15,404 bases of DNA from DASPWV01 sp046726375. GTDB taxonomy: Bacteria; Acidobacteriota; Vicinamibacteria; Vicinamibacterales; UBA2999. Position 1 is the first letter of the stretch. The number at the start of each line of letters is the position of its first letter. Made by a program: the position numbers and the translations under genes. The notes beneath the pieces are model-generated. The model saw nothing but the letters and a program-made list of their open reading frames with translations. It was not told where the DNA came from and ran no database searches. The stretch is from assembly GCA_046726375.1 (NCBI GenBank), contig JBKPAJ010000255.1, positions 1-15,404 of the forward strand, written 5' to 3'. This document shows, in pieces, positions 14,217 through 15,404 of this stretch.

Positions 14217-15404
14217 ATGTGGTTAGTTCTTACCGCCATTCGACGGCCGATCACGATGGTGGTGGCTGTGCTTTCAGTCGCGCTCGCATCGGTGCTGGCG
14301 ATCCAGCGCATGAAGGTTGACATCTTCCCCCAACTGGGCGCGCCGGCGATCTACGTCGCGCAGCCGTACGGGGGGATGGATCCGCAGCAGATGGAGGGGT
14401 ACCTCACCTATTACTACGAATACCACTTCCTCTACATCACCGGGATCGAGCACGTCGAGTCCAAGAATATCCAGGGTATCGCGCTGATGAAGCTGGTGTT
14501 CCACCCGGATACCGACATGAGCCAGGCGATGGCTGAAGTCGTGGGATACGTCAACCGGGCTCGCGCTTTTATGCCGCCCGGCGCGGTGCCGCCGTTCGTC
14601 ATGCGCTACGACGCGGGCAGCGTCCCTGTGGCGCAACTGGTGTTTTCAAGTCCGACCCGTTCCGTCGGCGAGATGCAAGACATTGCGCTCAATCGTGTTC
14701 GGCCGATCTTCGCGACGCTTCCCGGGGTCTCTGCCCCGCCGCCGTTTGGCGGCAGTCAGCGGACGATCGTGGTGCGCGTGGATCCGGAGCGGCTGCGCGA
14801 ATACCGGCTGTCACCCGAGGAAGTGGTGTTCGCGGTGAATCGCGCGAGCACGGTGTTGCCTTCGGGTAATGTGCGTACCGGAGATCTGGTCCGCATCGCG
14901 GCGACGAACGCCACGCTGGGTGGAAACATCCAGGAACTGCTCGACGCACCGGTGCGGGTTGGATCGGGACCAGCTGTTTTTCTGCGCGATATCGGCACCA
15001 TTACCGACACCTCCGACATCGTCGTCGGCTACGCGCACGTCGACGGCAAGCGCACGGTTTACATTCCCGTGACAAAACGCGCCGACGCCTCGACACTCGA
15101 CGTCATTCGCAACGTCCGCGCGGCGCTGCCGGCCATGCGGAACGCCGCGCTAGAGGACGTCACGATCGAGCTCGTGTTCGATGAATCACGGTATGTGGTC
15201 CGCGCGCTTCGCGGTCTGGTGACGGAAGGTGTGCTCGGTGCGCTGCTCACCGGCCTGATGGTGCTGCTCTTTTTGCGCGATCTGCGTAGCGCTGTGATCG
15301 TGGTCGTGACGATTCCGTTTGCCCTGCTCTCCGCTGTCGTTGGTCTGTGGCTGACCGGTCATACCGTCAACATCATGACGCTTGGAGGTCTGGCGCTTGC
15401 CGTC
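14217..15404 (+). CDS. RND-family efflux permease (3' end beyond window)
   Basis: From ATG 14217 (AGAGG 9 bases upstream) the frame stays open for 396 codons to the window edge. First helix at about residues 11-30 (PITMVVAVLSVALASVLAIQ), then the periplasmic porter: KVDIFPQLGAPAIYVAQPYG, GMDPQQMEGYLTYYYEYHFL, YITGIEHVESKNIQGIALMK, FMPPGAVPPFVMRYDAGSVP. Helices resume near residue 335 (GVLGALLTGLMVLLFLRDLR, SAVIVVVTIPFALLSAVVGL), and the sequence cuts off at NIMTLGGLALAV, just before the G-x-x-VDD helix that carries the proton-relay aspartates. So about the first third of a normal ~1050-residue pump is seen. The YYYEYHFLYITGIE porter segment is of a broad AcrB-like subclass of unassigned substrate, not the CusA metal type. 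A membrane-fusion protein is not between TolC and this gene; it may follow downstream. Confidence 0.93.
   Translation, partial: MWLVLTAIRRPITMVVAVLSVALASVLAIQRMKVDIFPQLGAPAIYVAQPYGGMDPQQMEGYLTYYYEYHFLYITGIEHVESKNIQGIALMKLVFHPDTDMSQAMAEVVGYVNRARAFMPPGAVPPFVMRYDAGSVPVAQLVFSSPTRSVGEMQDIALNRVRPIFATLPGVSAPPPFGGSQRTIVVRVDPERLREYRLSPEEVVFAVNRASTVLPSGNVRTGDLVRIAATNATLGGNIQELLDAPVRVGSGPAVFLRDIGTITDTSDIVVGYAHVDGKRTVYIPVTKRADASTLDVIRNVRAALPAMRNAALEDVTIELVFDESRYVVRALRGLVTEGVLGALLTGLMVLLFLRDLRSAVIVVVTIPFALLSAVVGLWLTGHTVNIMTLGGLALAV

Noticed and set aside
1..15404. tRNA, rRNA, riboswitch or CRISPR array
   Set aside because: No tRNA-like cloverleaf, rRNA motif, riboswitch core or regularly spaced repeats were recognised on reading; short structured RNAs cannot be excluded by eye.

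Overview
The window is high-GC DNA from a free-living bacterium. The best guess is Acidobacteriota, possibly the Vicinamibacteria side. The main reason is the cassette at 5968-8741: ECF sigma factor, non-zinc membrane anti-sigma-like protein with a C-terminal VRVRVPR/ILVGEDG block, and a small exported protein ending in a WYSPELG/DPRFGET/LFEVPAGY pattern, as I recall it from that phylum. This assignment is recall-based inference; there is no rRNA or marker gene here.

Layout. (1) 220-2342 (+): a large secreted modular protein with three FnIII-like domains, three Ig/invasin-like repeats and an InlB-B-repeat-like C-terminus. Its signal peptide lies in a different frame from the body. (2) 2357-3758 (+): a DDE transposase of ISNCY/IS5-like type, split by a +1 frameshift. 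(3) 3841-5533 (-): a compact run of a two-domain VOC protein, a one-domain VOC protein, and an NTF2/SnoaL-like gene with an early in-frame TGA. (4) 5968-8741 (-): ECF sigma, anti-sigma-like protein (ATGA overlap), exported protein, then a second, paralogous ECF sigma. (5) 9054-11021 (+): a berberine-bridge-type FAD oxidoreductase followed closely by a RibD_C/DHFR-like reductase. (6) 11239-12007 (-): two small decayed exported genes, a frameshifted glycine-zipper protein and a possible DUF1259 stub. (7) 12140-15404 (+): a well-formed promoter overlapped by an inverted repeat, a shortened and frameshifted ChrB-type chromate-response regulator, a TolC-family outer-membrane protein overlapping it by 4 nt, and an RND efflux permease running off the end.

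The two most interesting units are the ChrB-TolC-RND operon, where a ChrB-like protein sits directly upstream of a tripartite-type efflux system instead of the usual ChrA, with a candidate operator around the -10 box, and the double-ECF sigma cassette.

A caution applies to the whole window. Five coding regions carry a one-base lesion (four frameshifts and one TGG-to-TGA). This is either real gene decay or residual error in a long-read or low-coverage assembly. Single-base indels should be checked in reads before any gene is called dead. All other genes (both VOC genes, both sigma factors, the anti-sigma, the exported protein, FAD oxidoreductase, reductase, TolC and RND) read cleanly.
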